Shown one piece after another: positions 5,624 to 6,653 of a stretch of DNA of 6,653 nucleotides. Each line of letters opens with the position of its first letter. Within the stretch, counting starts at the first letter, position 1. The notes beneath the pieces are model-generated. The model had not been told where the DNA came from. It made no database searches and worked only from the letters and a program-made list of their open reading frames with translations. The position numbers were made by a program, and so were the translations under genes. Source of the DNA: Puniceicoccaceae bacterium (lineage in GTDB: Bacteria; Verrucomicrobiota; Verrucomicrobiia; Opitutales; Coraliomargaritaceae); assembly GCA_003567255.1 (NCBI GenBank), contig PWZW01000147.1, forward strand, positions 1 through 6,653, written 5' to 3'.

Positions 5624-6122
5624 CGCTGATAGGCTGATGCTTGCGCATATACTCGGTCAGTCTTTCGCGGTTCAAAAAAGAGAGCAACGGGAGCGGGTCC
5701 AAACGCGCTTGAATAACGTAAGTCGTAAGTTGTTCGCGGATGATATCTACTAGCTTATCGGGGTCCCATGGCTTTGCCAGATAGTGGTCAATGCCGCCGT
5801 GGTTGATCGCTTCGATCGTATCCTCGTGGCCAGCCTGACCAGTGAAAAGAATTTTGCGGGTGTGTTTGAGCACCGGCAGGTCGCTCTCTGTTAATTCAAT
5901 TAAAAGCTCAATTCCGCGCTGCCCAGGCATAACATGGTCGCATAAAATAGCGGCCACGCGTGAATCCTCGTCCGAGAGGCCGTTGAGCAATGTTTTTGCT
6001 TCTTCTGCGGAAGCGCAGGCCTCCAGGCAAAAGTGGGCTTCAAAATCGGCTAAATCCCGCGTTATCGCATCCAAGACTTCGGGTTCATCTTCAATGCACA
6101 AGATATAAAGCTTCGGATTCAT
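5616..6122 (-). CDS. Single-domain response regulator (receiver only)
   Basis: A 168-residue CheY-like receiver, the likely phosphotransfer partner of the kinase encoded next to it. Residues 4-135 carry the full active site: acidic pair E11-D12, phospho-acceptor D62 in ILCDHVMPG, T94 in ILFTGQ, and K117 in HYLAKPWDP. The KPWD ending and RDL near residue 22 are typical of receivers I associate with fused response-regulator/thioredoxin-reductase proteins and HD-GYP regulators. The last 33 or so residues form a helical tail with no DNA-binding, enzymatic or membrane domain, so it should act by protein contact or as a phosphate relay or sink. The ATG start puts the receiver in register at residue 4. 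No clear Shine-Dalgarno precedes it (CCCAACAGCCC just upstream). It is the first gene of the inferred operon and its TGA lies within the start of the kinase gene. Confidence 0.93.
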   Translation of the reverse strand: MNPKLYILCIEDEPEVLDAITRDLADFEAHFCLEACASAEEAKTLLNGLSDEDSRVAAILCDHVMPGQRGIELLIELTESDLPVLKHTRKILFTGQAGHEDTIEAINHGGIDHYLAKPWDPDKLVDIIREQLTTYVIQARLDPLPLLSFLNRERLTEYMRKHQPISDV

Positions 6123-6160
6123 GGGCTGTTGGGTTGTGGGTGCGGGAAGTGCTAAGACGT

Positions 6161-6175
6161 CACCAAACTATGGTG
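6161..6175. repeat. Leader hairpin CACCA-AACTA-TGGTG
   Basis: Perfect 5-bp stem and 5-nt loop in the untranslated leader, about 40 bases before the receiver start codon. The hexamer CTATGG, which overlaps its right arm (6168-6173), recurs at 6187-6192. This could be a small regulatory structure, or chance. Confidence 0.2.
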
Positions 6176-6248
6176 TTTCATGGAACCTATGGCAAAAAGA
6201 AAGCAAGCAGCTTACCCAGTGGGCAACCTGAATGACTGTATATTTATG

Positions 6249-6263
6249 ATTAGGGTAACTAAT
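6249..6263. repeat. Inverted repeat ATTAG-GGTAA-CTAAT beside the -35
   Basis: Perfect 5-bp arms around a 5-base centre, lying eight bases from the TTGACA and covering the expected spacer and -10. This position suits an operator, but arms this short can occur by chance in AT-rich DNA. Confidence 0.3.
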
Positions 6264-6323
6264 TTAAAATTGTCAAGGTATTAGGAAGGCGTTTCCGTTC
6301 GGCTTGTCGGGTTTTGGTTCGTT

Positions 6324-6653
6324 TCAGTAGGTTGGGCGGTAGAGCGATCGGTTACGTTGTTGTCGGTATGAAGTCGCAGGCGGGGCCACCGATTCGAAAG
6401 TCAGGGTGGATTGATTCACCGCTTGCCATTTACCTGAGGCGGAAACCCATGCTTCCGCCGCCAAATCGGCCAATAGAAAAAACTGCTTTTCCGAGAGATT
6501 TTCTTTCTCGGCGGAGAGGGATAGGCTCACTGCCTCCGGTGCCGCTTTCAGTTGTTGGTCCAGATGCCACAGATGCTCCGGTTCATCGTGAGCAGTGTTG
6601 GGTATGTAAAAACTGCGTTTATCCTGACCAATCGAGAGTTCTGCGCGACAAAA
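6324..6653 (-). CDS. Unrecognised protein, C-terminal part (runs off right edge)
   Basis: One frame is open from the right edge of the window to a TGA at 6324-6326, giving the last 109 residues of a protein whose start lies outside. The visible part is soluble and fairly polar. It begins FCRAELSIGQDKRSFYIPNT, continues through a His/Trp-containing stretch (EPEHLWHLDQQLK) and an amphipathic helical stretch (EKQFFLLADLAAEAW), and ends in a basic tail rich in Arg, Tyr and Pro. I do not recognise a family, and no catalytic motif stands out. An unbroken frame of 110 codons with ordinary amino-acid composition supports a real gene. It is on the same strand as the sensor operon but separated from it by 201 bases containing a probable promoter, so it is likely a different transcription unit, although no terminator is obvious after it. 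Confidence 0.65.
   Translation of the reverse strand, partial: FCRAELSIGQDKRSFYIPNTAHDEPEHLWHLDQQLKAAPEAVSLSLSAEKENLSEKQFFLLADLAAEAWVSASGKWQAVNQSTLTFESVAPPATSYRQQRNRSLYRPTY

Larger units (their letters stand above)
6123..6323 (-). promoter_or_regulatory. Promoter-bearing gap upstream of the sensor operon
   Basis: The 201 bases between the right-edge gene and the receiver gene should carry the operon promoter. Read on the minus strand they include CCTTGACAATTT, a perfect -35 hexamer (6271-6276) in an AT-rich tract. A good -10 at the ideal spacing is missing: CTAATC (6248-6253, 17-bp spacer) is poor, and the better TATACA further down is too far away. The implied leader would be about 110-120 bases and contains a small hairpin at 6161-6175. 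Confidence 0.4.

Noticed and set aside
6193..6213. Terminator for the right-edge gene (AAGC/GCTT stem then TTTCTTTTT on the minus strand)
   Set aside because: The stem is only 4 bp and it lies downstream of the probable promoter of the next operon.

Overview
The window looks like a stretch of a Gram-negative bacterial chromosome with balanced base composition. All five supportable protein genes lie on the minus strand. The organism cannot be named from this sequence. The noncoding flank at 1-753 is packed with short, near-perfect palindromes with 3-nt loops, a style I associate with Verrucomicrobiota/Planctomycetota-type genomes. That taxonomic guess is from memory of genome texture and is weak.

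Layout, read right to left in the direction of transcription. (1) 6324-6653: the C-terminal 109 residues of an unrecognised gene that runs off the right edge. (2) 6123-6323: a promoter-bearing gap with a perfect TTGACA, a small inverted repeat beside it and a leader hairpin. (3) 5616-6122: a stand-alone response-regulator receiver. (4) 4157-5623: a soluble histidine kinase with an N-terminal cNMP-binding-like domain, coiled coil, enlarged dimerisation region and ATPase domain; it overlaps the receiver gene by 8 bp. (5) 3990-4156: a gap of 167 bp with a 7-bp-arm inverted repeat. (6) 2352-3989 and 754-2355: two different CPA2 (Kef-type) cation:proton antiporters, each with a C-terminal RCK/TrkA-N domain, joined by an ATGA overlap. 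(7) 1-753: no convincing gene, but about a dozen palindromes arranged as a composite repeat region.

Inferred working model: the kinase senses a cytoplasmic ligand or redox cue through its cNMP-like domain and exchanges phosphate with the receiver. The two antiporters, translated as a coupled and possibly heteromeric pair, carry out K+ or Na+/H+ exchange gated by their RCK domains. The kinase and receiver resemble partners I associate with the fused response-regulator/thioredoxin-reductase systems of other phyla, but here no reductase domain is present and ion antiporters sit next door. The receiver has no DNA-binding output, so any control of the antiporters would have to be by protein contact or through an unseen partner. 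The most unusual points are this gene combination, the loss of canonical ligand residues in the cNMP-like domain and of one glycine in one RCK domain, and the palindrome array at 94-640.
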